DNA from: an uncultured Acetobacteraceae bacterium
Lineage (GTDB): Bacteria > Pseudomonadota > Alphaproteobacteria > Acetobacterales > Acetobacteraceae
DNA: 37,260 bases
Direction of reading: 5' to 3'
Assembly (NCBI GenBank): GCA_937874445.1
Contig: CALNAL010000325.1
Location: forward strand, 1-37,260
Below are positions 6,860 through 16,723 of this stretch, piece by piece (the stretch's first letter is position 1; every line of letters starts with the position of its first letter). The notes beneath the pieces were generated by a model. It did not search any database, was not told the origin of the DNA, and saw only the letters and a list, made by a program, of their open reading frames with translations. The translations under genes and the position numbers were made by a program.

Positions 6860-8257
6860 TCAGAAATTGAGAACCTGGCCGTAGGCGTCAAGGACCGCCT
6901 CGTGCATGGCTTCACTGACGGTCGGGTGGGGGAACACCGTCTCCATCAGCTCGACCTCGGTGGTCTCCAGCGTGCGGGCGATGACGAAGCCCTGGATCAT
7001 CTCCGTGACCTCGGCGCCTACCATGTGCGCGCCCAGCAGGGCGCCGGTCTTGGCGTCGAATATCGTCTTGACCATGCCATCGGGCTCGCCCAGCGCGATC
7101 GCCTTGCCGTTGCCGATGAAGGGGAAGTGCCCGACCTTCACCTGGTAGCCGGCGGCCTTGGCCTTGGCCTCCGAGAGACCCACCGAGGCCACCTGCGGGC
7201 GGCAATAGGTGCAGCCCGGGATGTTGCCGGCATTCAGCGGCTCCGGGTTTTTGCCCGCGATCTTCTCGACGCAGATCACGCCCTCGTGCTCGGCCTTGTG
7301 GGCCAGCCAGGGCGGGCCGGCCACGTCGCCGATGGCATAGACGCCCGGCTCGCCGGTACGGCTGAACTCGTCGATCACGATGTGGGTGCGATCCACTTTC
7401 ACGCCGGTGCCCTCAAGGCCGAGGTTCTCGACGTTGCCGACGATGCCCACCGCGGAGATCACGCGATCGACGGTGATCTCGGTGACCTTGCCGGCCTTCT
7501 CCAGTGCGACGGTGACGCTGTCGGCGCCCTTCTTGACGATCTTCGCCTTGGTGTCGGTGAAGATCTTCATGCCCTGCTTCTCGAAGGCCTTCTGCATGTA
7601 GGCCGAGATCTCCTCGTCCTCCACCGGCAGCACGCGGGGCAGCACTTCCACCACCGTCACGTCCACGCCCATGGTGCGGTAGAAGGAGGCGAACTCGATG
7701 CCAATCGCCCCCGAGCCCACCACCAGCAGCGACTTGGGCATGGAGGTCGGCACCATCGCCTCGCGGTAGGTCCACACCAGCTTGCCGTCGGGCTCCAGCC
7801 CAGGCAGCACGCGCGCGCGGGCCCCGGTGGCGAGGATGATGTGCGGCGCTTTCAGCGTGGCGACGGGCTTGTCGTCCTTGGTCACGGCGAGGGTGTTCTT
7901 GCCGGCCAGCTTGGCCGTGCCGTAGATCACCGTGATCTTGTTTTTCTTCATCAGGTGCGAGACGCCGGCGGAAAGCTGCTTGGCCACGCCGCGCGAGCGC
8001 TTGACGATCTTGTCGAGATCGAACTTCACCCCCTCGGCGGAGAAGCCGAATTCCCCGAGGCGATCCAGCGTGTGCTGCACCTCGGCGGAGCGCAGCAGCG
8101 CCTTGGTGGGAATGCAGCCCCAGTTCAGGCAAATGCCGCCGAGATCGGCGCGCTCCACCACGGCGGTCTTGAACCCAAGCTGGGAGGAACGGATGGCGGT
8201 GACATACCCGCCCGGTCCTCCGCCGACCACCACTACGTCGAAGCTCTGCTCAGCCAT
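6860..8257 (-). CDS. lpdA: Dihydrolipoamide dehydrogenase (E3)
   Basis: This 465-residue FAD enzyme reoxidises dihydrolipoyl groups of the PDH complex with NAD+. The N-terminal GGGPGGY motif binds FAD. The redox disulfide is C43/C48 in GGICLNWGCIPTKALL. A second GxGxxG (VVGSGAIGIEFASF) binds NAD. The C-terminal dimer domain carries the catalytic HPHPTVSEAMHEA histidine-glutamate pair. It lies 68 bp after the GNAT gene and before lipA in the same operon. The length is normal. Confidence 0.97.
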   Translation of the reverse strand: MAEQSFDVVVVGGGPGGYVTAIRSSQLGFKTAVVERADLGGICLNWGCIPTKALLRSAEVQHTLDRLGEFGFSAEGVKFDLDKIVKRSRGVAKQLSAGVSHLMKKNKITVIYGTAKLAGKNTLAVTKDDKPVATLKAPHIILATGARARVLPGLEPDGKLVWTYREAMVPTSMPKSLLVVGSGAIGIEFASFYRTMGVDVTVVEVLPRVLPVEDEEISAYMQKAFEKQGMKIFTDTKAKIVKKGADSVTVALEKAGKVTEITVDRVISAVGIVGNVENLGLEGTGVKVDRTHIVIDEFSRTGEPGVYAIGDVAGPPWLAHKAEHEGVICVEKIAGKNPEPLNAGNIPGCTYCRPQVASVGLSEAKAKAAGYQVKVGHFPFIGNGKAIALGEPDGMVKTIFDAKTGALLGAHMVGAEVTEMIQGFVIARTLETTEVELMETVFPHPTVSEAMHEAVLDAYGQVLNF

Positions 8258-8325
8258 CGTCTTGCTCCTCGATTCCCCGGCTCCCGGCCCGTGGGCGGAA
8301 GCAGAAGCATCCGAAACTCAAAGGG

Positions 8326-8808
8326 TCATTCAGCAAACTTGCGCAACGCCTCGCCGTCGAGACGCTGCACCGTCCATTCGTCCATCGCCCGCGCGCCGAC
8401 CGCCCGGTAGAAGGCGATCGCCGGCGCGTTCCAGTCGAGCACCGACCACTCCATGCGCGCGCATCCCTCGGCCACCGCGCGGGCGGCCATCGCGCGGAAC
8501 AGCGCCCGCCCGACCCCCTGCCCGCGATGAGCGGGGGCCACGAACACGTCCTCGACGTAGAGGCCGGGTCGCCCGTGGAAGGTCGAGAAATTGTAGAACC
8601 ACAGGGAGAACCCGACAGACACGCCGCCGCTCTCGGCGATCAGCGCCCACGCGCGCGGCGTGGAGCCGAACAGGGCCCGACGGAAATCCTCCGCCGTGGC
8701 CCGGGCCTCGTGCTCGAGATGCTCGTATTCGGCAAGCCCGCGGACGAACGCGGCGATCGTTGCCGCGTCGTCCGGGACTGCATCGCGAATGGAGAAGGCG
8801 TCGCTCAC
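8326..8808 (-). CDS. GNAT-family N-acetyltransferase (SSAT-like)
   Basis: This protein of about 160 residues has the GNAT acetyl-CoA loop RGQGVGRALF and the conserved FYNFSTFHGRPGLYVEDVFV stretch. That stretch is characteristic of the diamine/spermidine acetyltransferase-like branch, so polyamines or other small amines are likely substrates. The end WNAPAIAFYRAVGA is also typical. I chose the GTG at 8808, whose GTGA overlaps the TGA stop of pdhC, implying translational coupling. An ATG at 8859 would add a stretch lying inside pdhC and is less likely. Its place inside the pyruvate dehydrogenase operon may reflect acetyl-CoA supply. The exact substrate is unknown. Confidence 0.88.
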   Translation of the reverse strand: MSDAFSIRDAVPDDAATIAAFVRGLAEYEHLEHEARATAEDFRRALFGSTPRAWALIAESGGVSVGFSLWFYNFSTFHGRPGLYVEDVFVAPAHRGQGVGRALFRAMAARAVAEGCARMEWSVLDWNAPAIAFYRAVGARAMDEWTVQRLDGEALRKFAE

Positions 8809-10088
8809 AGCATCAGGCTCAGCGGGTCCTCCACCACGCGCTTGAACTCGGCGAGCCACTGCGCCGCCAGCGCACCGTCGATCACACGGTGATCGACCGA
8901 GAGGGTTACCGTCATCACCGTAGCGATGGCCAGCGCGTCACCCTTCACCACCGGCCGCTTCTCGCCGGCCGCGACCGCCAGGATCGCCGCCTGCGGCGGG
9001 TTGATGATGGCCTGGAAAGCAGTGATGCCGAACATCCCCATGTTGGAGATGGTGAAGCTGCCGCCCTGGAACTCCTCGGGCTTGAGCTTGCCGGCCTTGG
9101 CCCGCTTGGCCAGGTCCTTCACCTCGCGGCTGATCGTCACCAGGCCCTTGGTGTCGGCCGAGCGCACGATCGGGGTGATGAGCCCCTCGGGGATGGAGAC
9201 GGCCACCGAGATGTCCACGTTGTCGAACAGCGCGACACCCTCGTCGGTCCAGGCGGAGTTGACCGTCGGAATGCGGCGCAGGGTCACCGCGGCGGCCTTC
9301 ACCAGCAGGTCGTTGACCGAAAGCTTGTAGACGCCATCACCCTCTTTCGGCGACTTGGCATTGAGCTCGCTGCGCAGCTTGAGCAGTGCGTCGAGCTCGA
9401 TGTCCATGGTGCCGTAGAAGTGCGGAACCTGCTGCTTGGACTCGGTAAGGCGGCGTGCGATCACCTTGCGCATGTTGGTGTGCGGAATGATCTTGTGCGG
9501 ATCGGTCAGCACCACCTTCGGCGCGGGCGCGGCCTTGGGCGCGGGCGCCGGAGCGGCCGCGGCGGGCGCCGGAGCGGGAGCCTTCGTCGCCGCCTCGACA
9601 TCACGGCGAACGATGCGCCCGTTCGGGCCGGTGCCCTTCACGGTGGCGAGGTCGATGCCTTCCTGCTTGGCGATGCGACGGGCCAGCGGGGAGGCGAAGA
9701 CGCGCGGTCCGGCGGCAGGCGCCGCCACAGGAGCAGGTGCCGCAGGCGCGGGCGCCGCGGCAGGAGCCGGGGTCGCCGCGGGAGCCGCTGCCGGGGCAGG
9801 CGCGGCGGCGGGCGCCGCTCCCACCGGACCTTCCGGAACCTTCTCGCCCGGCTCGACGAGAATCGCGATCGGGGCGTTGACGGCCACACCCTCGGTGCCT
9901 TCCGGCACCAGGATGCGCCCGAGGATGCCCTCGTCGACCGCCTCGACCTCCATGGTGGCCTTGTCGGTCTCGATCTCGGCGATCACGTCGCCGGCCTTGA
10001 TGGTGTCGCCTTCCTTCTTGAGCCAGTGCGCGAGGTTGCCCTCGGTCATCGTCGGGCTCAGGGCCGGCATCAGGATGTTGATAGCCAT
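8805..10088 (-). CDS. pdhC: Pyruvate dehydrogenase E2, dihydrolipoamide acetyltransferase
   Basis: This is the core subunit of the PDH complex, 427 residues, which transfers acetyl from lipoyl to CoA. Residues 1-78 are one lipoyl domain with the modified K43 in EIETDKATMEVEA. A long Ala/Pro linker (~80-130) follows, then the peripheral-subunit-binding domain (VFASPLARRIAKQEGIDL, GTGPNGRIVRRDV) and the catalytic domain ending with the active-site DHRVIDGALAAQW. The ATG at 10088 follows GGAGAG. An upstream in-frame extension to 10148 lies in the pdhB end and is rejected. The first 161 bp are almost identical to the start of pdhB. Confidence 0.97.
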   Translation of the reverse strand: MAINILMPALSPTMTEGNLAHWLKKEGDTIKAGDVIAEIETDKATMEVEAVDEGILGRILVPEGTEGVAVNAPIAILVEPGEKVPEGPVGAAPAAAPAPAAAPAATPAPAAAPAPAAPAPVAAPAAGPRVFASPLARRIAKQEGIDLATVKGTGPNGRIVRRDVEAATKAPAPAPAAAAPAPAPKAAPAPKVVLTDPHKIIPHTNMRKVIARRLTESKQQVPHFYGTMDIELDALLKLRSELNAKSPKEGDGVYKLSVNDLLVKAAAVTLRRIPTVNSAWTDEGVALFDNVDISVAVSIPEGLITPIVRSADTKGLVTISREVKDLAKRAKAGKLKPEEFQGGSFTISNMGMFGITAFQAIINPPQAAILAVAAGEKRPVVKGDALAIATVMTVTLSVDHRVIDGALAAQWLAEFKRVVEDPLSLML

Positions 10089-10114
10089 CTGCTTCTCTCC
10101 AGCTCGTTGCCCGG

Positions 10115-11485
<1,371 letters not shown>

Positions 11486-11489
11486 TCTC

Positions 11490-12497
11490 TCAGCCCTCCG
11501 CCAGAATATCGGTCCACAGCTCGGACGCTTCGGGTTCGGGGCTCTTCTGCGCGAACTCGGTCGCTTCCTGCACGGTCTTCTTCACTTCGTCGTCGATCGC
11601 CTTGATCGCCGCCTCGTCCACGCCCAGCTCGGCCAGGCGAGCCTGGGCGTGCTCGATGGGATCGCGCTCGGTGCGCATCTTCTGCACCTCGTCACGCGTG
11701 CGGTATTTCGCCGGGTCGGACATCGAGTGGCCGCGATAGCGGTAGGTCTTCATCTCGATGAGGTACGGTCCCTTGCCGGAACGACAATATTCGGCGCCGA
11801 TCATGGCCGCCTCGTAGACCGCCTCGATATCCATGCCGTCGGCCTGCACGCCGGGAATGCCAAAGGCCGCCGCATTCTGGGAAAGATTGTGCGAGGCCGA
11901 GGCGCGCTCCACCGAGGTGCCCATGCCGTACTTGTTGTTCTCGATGATGTAGAGCACCGGCAGCTTGTGCAGGGCGGCGAGGTTGTAGCTCTCGTAGACC
12001 TGGCCCTGGTTGGAAGCCCCCTCGCCATAGAAGGTCGCGGAGACCGTGCCGTTCTTCTTGTAGGCATCAGCGAAGGCGAGGCCGGTGCCGAGGCTGACCT
12101 GCGCACCGACGATGCCGTGACCACCGAAAAAATTCTTCTCGCGGCTGAACATGTGCATCGAGCCGCCCTTGCCGTGCGAATAGCCGCCGCTACGCCCGGT
12201 CAGCTCGGCCATCACGCCACGGGCCTCCATGCCGGAGGCCAGCATGTGGCCATGGTCGCGATAGGAGGTGATGACCTGATCGCCTTCCTTCAGCGCCATG
12301 CGCACGCCCACCGCCACGGCTTCCTCGCCGATGTAGAGGTGGCAGAAGCCGCCGATCAGCCCCATGCCGTAAAGCTGGCCGGCCTTTTCCTCGAAGCGGC
12401 GGATCTGCAGCATCTCCCGATAGGCATGCAGCATCTCCTCCTTGGAGAAGCGAGAGTTCGACTTGCTTCTCTTCCTGCCTTCAGCCGTCTGCGCCAT
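11490..12497 (-). CDS. pdhA: Pyruvate dehydrogenase E1 alpha subunit
   Basis: This ThDP-dependent decarboxylase subunit has about 335 residues. The ThDP/Mg motif is GEGASNQGQVYESYNLAALHKLP...NNKYGMGT, with the first acidic residue as glutamate rather than the more common aspartate. Other signatures are LYIGEEAVAVG, YRDHGHMLASG, HMFSREKNFFGGHGIVGAQ and YRYRGHSMSDPAKYRT. It is the first gene of the pdh-lpd-lip operon. I use the ATG at 12497. A GTG at 12512 would add five residues, and neither start has an ideally spaced Shine-Dalgarno. The promoter should lie in 12513-12760. Confidence 0.96.
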   Translation of the reverse strand: MAQTAEGRKRSKSNSRFSKEEMLHAYREMLQIRRFEEKAGQLYGMGLIGGFCHLYIGEEAVAVGVRMALKEGDQVITSYRDHGHMLASGMEARGVMAELTGRSGGYSHGKGGSMHMFSREKNFFGGHGIVGAQVSLGTGLAFADAYKKNGTVSATFYGEGASNQGQVYESYNLAALHKLPVLYIIENNKYGMGTSVERASASHNLSQNAAAFGIPGVQADGMDIEAVYEAAMIGAEYCRSGKGPYLIEMKTYRYRGHSMSDPAKYRTRDEVQKMRTERDPIEHAQARLAELGVDEAAIKAIDDEVKKTVQEATEFAQKSPEPEASELWTDILAEG

Positions 12498-12618
12498 TTC
12501 CTTGATCCCCACAGATCTACAGGGTCTGTATCAATGGCCCGACACCTATGCGCTCTTGAAAAGAGCCGCAAGGCCCGAACCCATGAAAAACACAATCCAT
12601 GCAATGCGATAAGTCTGA

Positions 12619-12637
12619 TTAACCAAAATTCGGTTAA
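12619..12637. promoter_or_regulatory. Inverted repeat TTAACC-N7-GGTTAA upstream of pdhA
   Basis: A perfect 6-bp dyad lies in the 263-bp AT-rich gap between ftsB and pdhA, about 120 bp before the pdhA start. A second small dyad, GCTCTT-N3-AAGAGC, is at 12552-12566. These are the only symmetric elements seen in the likely promoter region of the PDH operon. A regulator binding here is inferred, and no clear -35/-10 pair was identified. Confidence 0.35.
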
Positions 12638-12760
12638 CCCGTTGAACGTGAGAGGGACCGCACTCTGCCCTCACAACATTCCGTCAGACACAAGCCATGT
12701 TCCATTATTAAAATAGCAAAGAACGACAGAAAACGCACAAAGATTCCCAAATCTCCCCCC

Positions 12761-13090
12761 TCAGTACAAGCGCTTGCCCTGCCCGTATGGCACCACGACG
12801 TCATTGCTGTCGGAAAGATTCAGCATTGCGCGCGCCCGCTCGTCGAGGGCGTCGGGGTCGAGATGGCTGGTGCGCAACCCGGCGACCCGGCGCTCCCAGA
12901 CCGAAATCTCGGCCTGGGCACGCTGGAGATCCTGCTGGGCCAGCTTGAGGTCGTCCTGTCGCTTCGCGTAGGATTTCAGGCCGCGCTCACCCTGGGTGGC
13001 GCTCCACACAAAATAGCCCGCCAGTGCCAGGAACAGCAGCGGAGGCACCGCCGCCTGCAGCCGACGCTTGATTTCCCGTCCGAACGACAT
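12761..13090 (-). CDS. ftsB: Cell-division protein FtsB/DivIC (septum formation initiator)
   Basis: This short bitopic membrane protein (~109 residues) belongs to the divisome FtsQ-FtsL-FtsB subcomplex. After a basic cytoplasmic start (REIKRRLQ) comes one transmembrane helix (PPLLFLALAGYFVWSA), then a periplasmic coiled coil (~35-75) and the tail DERARAMLNLSDSNDVVVPY, typical of the family. The start at 13090 gives the usual length. An ATG at 13129 would add 13 residues but has no Shine-Dalgarno. It lies between eno and the pdh operon, the common alphaproteobacterial order. Confidence 0.9.
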   Translation of the reverse strand: MSFGREIKRRLQAAVPPLLFLALAGYFVWSATQGERGLKSYAKRQDDLKLAQQDLQRAQAEISVWERRVAGLRTSHLDPDALDERARAMLNLSDSNDVVVPYGQGKRLY

Positions 13091-13196
13091 CCGATCGTAT
13101 GGTCCCCGTCCGAGGATAATTTTCGCCATTAATATGTACAGAAAACGGGCCGGCGCCGCCAGCCATCTGCGACACCGACCCGCATAATTCTCCGCA

Positions 13197-13218
13197 CCTC
13201 CCGCCCGCAGGCGGGAGG
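13197..13218 (-). terminator. Hairpin downstream of eno
   Basis: A perfect 9-bp GC stem, CCTCCCGCC/GGCGGGAGG, has a 4-base CGCA loop and lies 12 bp past the eno stop codon on its strand. No clear T-run follows, so termination may be partial or factor-assisted. Confidence 0.55.
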
Positions 13219-13229
13219 ACGGCCCTGGC

Positions 13230-14507
13230 TCAGGCGCGCAGGATCGACCGGCCGGCGAACTTCGCCGTCTTGCCGAGCACCTGCTCGATGCGCATCAGCT
13301 GGTTGTACTTGGCATTGCGGTCGGAACGGGCGAGCGAGCCCGTCTTGATCTGCCCGCAGTTGGTGGCCACCGCCAGATCGGCGATGGTGGCATCCTCGGT
13401 CTCGCCGGAGCGGTGGCTCATCACCGCGGTGTAGCCGGCGCGATGGGCCATCTCCACGGCCTCCAGGGTCTCGGAGAGCGAGCCGATCTGGTTGACCTTG
13501 ACGAGGATGGAGTTGGCCACCCCCTCCTTGATCCCGCGCGCCAGGCGCTCAGGGTTGGTCACGAACAGGTCGTCGCCCACCAGCTGGATCTTGTTGCCGA
13601 GAGTCTCGGTCAGCAGCTTCCAGCCCGCCCAGTCATCCTCCGAGCAGCCGTCCTCGATGGAGACGATGGGGAACTTGGCCACCAGCCCCGCGAGATACTT
13701 CACCATACCCGCGGCGTCGAAGCACTTGCCCTCGCCCTTGAGGTCGTACTTGCCGTTGGCGAAGAACTCGGAGGAGGCGCAGTCCATGGCGAGGGTGACG
13801 TCCTCGCCCGGCTTGTAGCCGGCCTTCTCGATCGACTTGCAGATGAAGGCCAGCGCCTCTTCGGCCGACTTCAGCCCGGGCGCAAAGCCGCCCTCGTCAC
13901 CCACGTTGGTGTTGTGGCCGGCGTCAGCCAGCTGCTTCTTCAGCGCGTGGAAGATCTCCGCGCCCATGCGCACGGCGTCGGCGATGCTCGGGGCCGCCAC
14001 CGGCTGGATCATGAACTCCTGGATGTCGATGGGATTGTCGGCATGCTTGCCGCCGTTGACGATGTTCATCATCGGCACCGGCAGGACATGGGCGAAGGCG
14101 CCGCCGACGTAGCGGAACAGCGGCATCTCCAGCTCGGCAGCGGCCGCCTTGGCCACGGCGAGCGAAACGGCGAGGATGGCGTTGGCGCCGAGGCGGCCCT
14201 TGTTGGGGGTGCCGTCGAGCTCGATCATCGCGCGGTCGATGGCCAGCTGCTCGGTCGCCTCAAGGCCGCCGACGGCCTCCAGGATCTCGCCCTGCACGTT
14301 GGCGCAGGCCTTCTGGACACCCTTGCCGCCGTAGCGGGACTTGTCGCCGTCACGCAGCTCGACGGCCTCGTGCACACCGGTGGAGGCCCCGGAGGGCACT
14401 GCGGCGCGGCCGCTGGCGCCGCTTTCGAGGATGACATCGACCTCGACGGTGGGGTTGCCCCGGCTGTCGAGAATTTCACGGGAGGTAATGTCTGCAATCG
14501 CGGTCAT
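13230..14507 (-). CDS. eno: Enolase
   Basis: This 425-residue glycolytic enzyme interconverts 2-phosphoglycerate and phosphoenolpyruvate. It starts with the standard ADITSREILDSRGNPTVEVDV and PSGASTGVHEAVELRD. GDEGGFAP, the metal ligands in SIEDGCSEDDW and VGDDLFVTN, and the signature LVKVNQIGSLSET with SHRSGETED complete the active site. GGAG precedes the ATG. The length is normal. Its usual alphaproteobacterial neighbour kdsA is here separated from it by the dms operon. Confidence 0.98.
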   Translation of the reverse strand: MTAIADITSREILDSRGNPTVEVDVILESGASGRAAVPSGASTGVHEAVELRDGDKSRYGGKGVQKACANVQGEILEAVGGLEATEQLAIDRAMIELDGTPNKGRLGANAILAVSLAVAKAAAAELEMPLFRYVGGAFAHVLPVPMMNIVNGGKHADNPIDIQEFMIQPVAAPSIADAVRMGAEIFHALKKQLADAGHNTNVGDEGGFAPGLKSAEEALAFICKSIEKAGYKPGEDVTLAMDCASSEFFANGKYDLKGEGKCFDAAGMVKYLAGLVAKFPIVSIEDGCSEDDWAGWKLLTETLGNKIQLVGDDLFVTNPERLARGIKEGVANSILVKVNQIGSLSETLEAVEMAHRAGYTAVMSHRSGETEDATIADLAVATNCGQIKTGSLARSDRNAKYNQLMRIEQVLGKTAKFAGRSILRA

Positions 14508-14647
14508 TCGGACGCTCCGGTTACGGGGGGTTGGAGGCGGCCGAGCCCTAGCACCGCTCGACGCGCGGCAACAGGGGGGAATGCCAGGATTTGGTGACCT
14601 TTCCGCGGCATGGCAGCCGCGCGCCCCCTCGCCCGGCAGGCCGCCTG

Positions 14648-15229
14648 TCAGGCTTCCCCGAGCGCCAGCGCCGCAGCGACGAGAGGGGGGATGGCGCGGT
14701 AGAAATCGGTCGTGGCACGACCGGCGATCTCGCCGAGGCAGGGGGCAGCCCAGCGGCCGAGGTGCGCGACGAGAAAGGCCCGGGCGGTATCCTGCTCGCC
14801 GCGGCTGAGCAGCGCGGCGAGGAAGGCCAGCTCCAGCGACAGGTGGTCAGCCGGCTCGTTGGAGCACGGCGGGGCAAAACCGGAGGCGGCGTAGCAGGCG
14901 CGCACCTCGGCCTCGCAGGGGGCGTAGAGCAGGCGCTCCTCGGTGGTCCACACCGATTCCCACACCGCCACCGGATCGGCGGGACCGAGGAAGAGGCGAG
15001 TGTTGTCAGCCACGATCGCCTCCGCGTCGAGAGGGGCGAAGGCACGCGCCAGGGAGGCCAGCGCGGCCTGCTCCTCCGGCGTGCCCGGCGCCAGGGGCCA
15101 GGCTCCGGCCAGCCCCTCCGCCGCGGCACGGGCGAGCAGGCCGGGCGGAATCCCGGGACGAAGGACCTGCGCCCCCAAGCCGCAGATCGCCGCGGCGGCA
15201 AGGGGGAGGTCGGGCGCCGTGCGCGTCAC
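14648..15229 (-). CDS. TorD/DmsD-family molybdoenzyme chaperone
   Basis: This 193-residue, mostly helical cytoplasmic protein is of the TorD/DmsD/NarJ chaperone family. These proteins bind the twin-arginine signal and fold their molybdoenzyme before export. The family hallmark NEPADHLSLELAFLAALL (E-P-x-D-H) is present, as is an RLFLGPADPVAVWESV segment. It starts with GTG 12 bases after dmsC, preceded by GGGAAAGGG, and ends the dms operon. The partner is therefore almost surely DmsA. Whether it should be named DmsD or TorD cannot be decided from sequence alone. Confidence 0.88.
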   Translation of the reverse strand: MTRTAPDLPLAAAAICGLGAQVLRPGIPPGLLARAAAEGLAGAWPLAPGTPEEQAALASLARAFAPLDAEAIVADNTRLFLGPADPVAVWESVWTTEERLLYAPCEAEVRACYAASGFAPPCSNEPADHLSLELAFLAALLSRGEQDTARAFLVAHLGRWAAPCLGEIAGRATTDFYRAIPPLVAAALALGEA

Positions 15230-15241
15230 GTCCCTTTCCCC

Positions 15242-16090
15242 TCACATGCCGTTCAGGACGTACATGTCGAAGAAGGCGAAGCGGCCGATCACCTCCCCGG
15301 CCAGCACGACCAGGAAGGCACAGGCGCCCAGCGCGACGAGAGCCGGCCCCACGCCGCGCAGCAGACGCAGGCCGCACCAGCCCGCCAGCGCCGCGCCCAG
15401 CACCAGCAGCGCCACGCGCAGCGCATAGAGCCCGCTTCCCTCGGCCATCACCGCGGAGAAGCCCGAGATGCCCCGGGCGTTCTCCTGCATCGCCCCGAAC
15501 AGGCCGAGCGGCAGCTCGACGGCCCGGGCCAGCACCGCCAGCACGAGCAGGACCAGCAGCGTCCCGCCGACGCGGCAGAGCGGCACCTGTGCCTCCGCGC
15601 GGGCCGCCAGGAACAGCGCGGCCACCAGCGTGCCGAGCAGCAGCGCGGTGGCGGCAAAGTTCAGCAGCGTGGCAGGGCTGTCCCAGGCCGGCACGGTGAC
15701 GATGCGATAGACCATGCTCATCGCGTAGAGATCGACGAGCGCGGCCAGCACGGCCAGGCCCGCGAGCGGTCCGGCCAGGCGTTGCAACGTCGGCACGCGG
15801 CGGCAGACCACCAGCGCAAACAGGCAGCCGATGAAGGCGGAGGTGCAGAAGATCTCGCGGCTCAGCCAGGAGGAGCCGATGTTGAACAGCGCGTAGGGGC
15901 TGTGCAGCGGCATGCCGAGATGGGCGAAGGACACCGCGAGCCCGAGGGCCCCGAAAAGAAAAGCGAGGATATCGGCCCCGCGCATCCGCGCCTCTGCCCC
16001 GAGGACGGCGAGAATCTCGGAGACGATCAGCAGACCCGCCGCGGCCTGCACCAGCAGCGTGAAGCCCACGAGCGGCCAATGAGCGCCCAT
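15242..16090 (-). CDS. dmsC: DMSO reductase membrane anchor subunit
   Basis: This 282-residue integral membrane protein has about eight hydrophobic helices. It anchors DmsAB and passes electrons from menaquinol or ubiquinol. Similarity to E. coli DmsC is seen in HWPLVGFTLLVQAAAG, LGMPLHSPYALFNIGSSWLSREI and the closing EVIGRFAFFDMY. The start codon is separated by two bases from the TAA of dmsB, so translation is coupled. The length is normal for the family. Confidence 0.93.
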   Translation of the reverse strand: MGAHWPLVGFTLLVQAAAGLLIVSEILAVLGAEARMRGADILAFLFGALGLAVSFAHLGMPLHSPYALFNIGSSWLSREIFCTSAFIGCLFALVVCRRVPTLQRLAGPLAGLAVLAALVDLYAMSMVYRIVTVPAWDSPATLLNFAATALLLGTLVAALFLAARAEAQVPLCRVGGTLLVLLVLAVLARAVELPLGLFGAMQENARGISGFSAVMAEGSGLYALRVALLVLGAALAGWCGLRLLRGVGPALVALGACAFLVVLAGEVIGRFAFFDMYVLNGM

Positions 16091-16092
16091 GA

Positions 16093-16713
16093 TTAGACCT
16101 CCTCGGGATTGGCGACGCGACCGGCGGACGATCCGGCGGGCTGCGCCGTGCGGCCGGGGGTGACGAACAGGTTCGGGCGGGTGATGGCAGGGTCCGGCAG
16201 CGGCGCCACCGTGACCGAATCACCCCACTGCTTCTGCAGATCCTCGGCCTCGCCGCAGGTCAGCGAGCGGGTCGGGCAGGCGGCGACGCAGGCCGGCGCC
16301 TTGCCCTCGCGCAGATAGTCGATGCAGAAGTTGCACTTCGTCATCATGCCAAGAGCGGGATCGAACTGCGGCGCGTGATAGGGGCAGGCCCATTCGCAGT
16401 AGCGGCAGCCGATGCACTTGGTGGCATCGACCAGCACGATGCCGGATTCGTCCTTGTGCATGGCCGTCGTCGGACAGTTGCGCACGCAGATCGGATCCTC
16501 GCAGTGATTGCAGCCGACCGAGAGATAGTAGGCGAACACGTCCTGCGTGACGGTGCCGTCGGCACGGGAAACCCAGTGGCCTCCGGTGTACTCCGTCACG
16601 CGTCGCCATTTGACGCCCACGGGCAGATCGTTCTTGTCCTTGCAGGCGATCATGCAGGTCTTGCAGCCGGTGCAGGTCGTGAGATCGATGTGGAAGGCGG
16701 GATGTTTCAACAT
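16093..16713 (-). CDS. dmsB: DMSO reductase iron-sulfur subunit
   Basis: This 206-residue electron-transfer subunit has four [4Fe-4S] clusters. The cysteine groups, in order, are CTGCKTCMIAC, CNHCEDPICVRNC, CIGCRYCEWAC and CNFC...ACVAAC, the DmsB pattern. It lies between DmsC and DmsA in the electron path. The ATG at 16713 follows AGGAG by seven bases. A longer frame reaching 16740 overlaps dmsA and lacks a ribosome site. The dmsA stop is ten bases upstream. Confidence 0.95.
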   Translation of the reverse strand: MLKHPAFHIDLTTCTGCKTCMIACKDKNDLPVGVKWRRVTEYTGGHWVSRADGTVTQDVFAYYLSVGCNHCEDPICVRNCPTTAMHKDESGIVLVDATKCIGCRYCEWACPYHAPQFDPALGMMTKCNFCIDYLREGKAPACVAACPTRSLTCGEAEDLQKQWGDSVTVAPLPDPAITRPNLFVTPGRTAQPAGSSAGRVANPEEV

Positions 16714-16723
16714 GCCGGATCTC

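Noticed and set aside
6902..8410. Long plus-strand frame opposite lpdA and the GNAT gene
   Set aside because: Another GC-driven shadow frame. It crosses two genuine minus-strand genes and has no domain or ribosome site.
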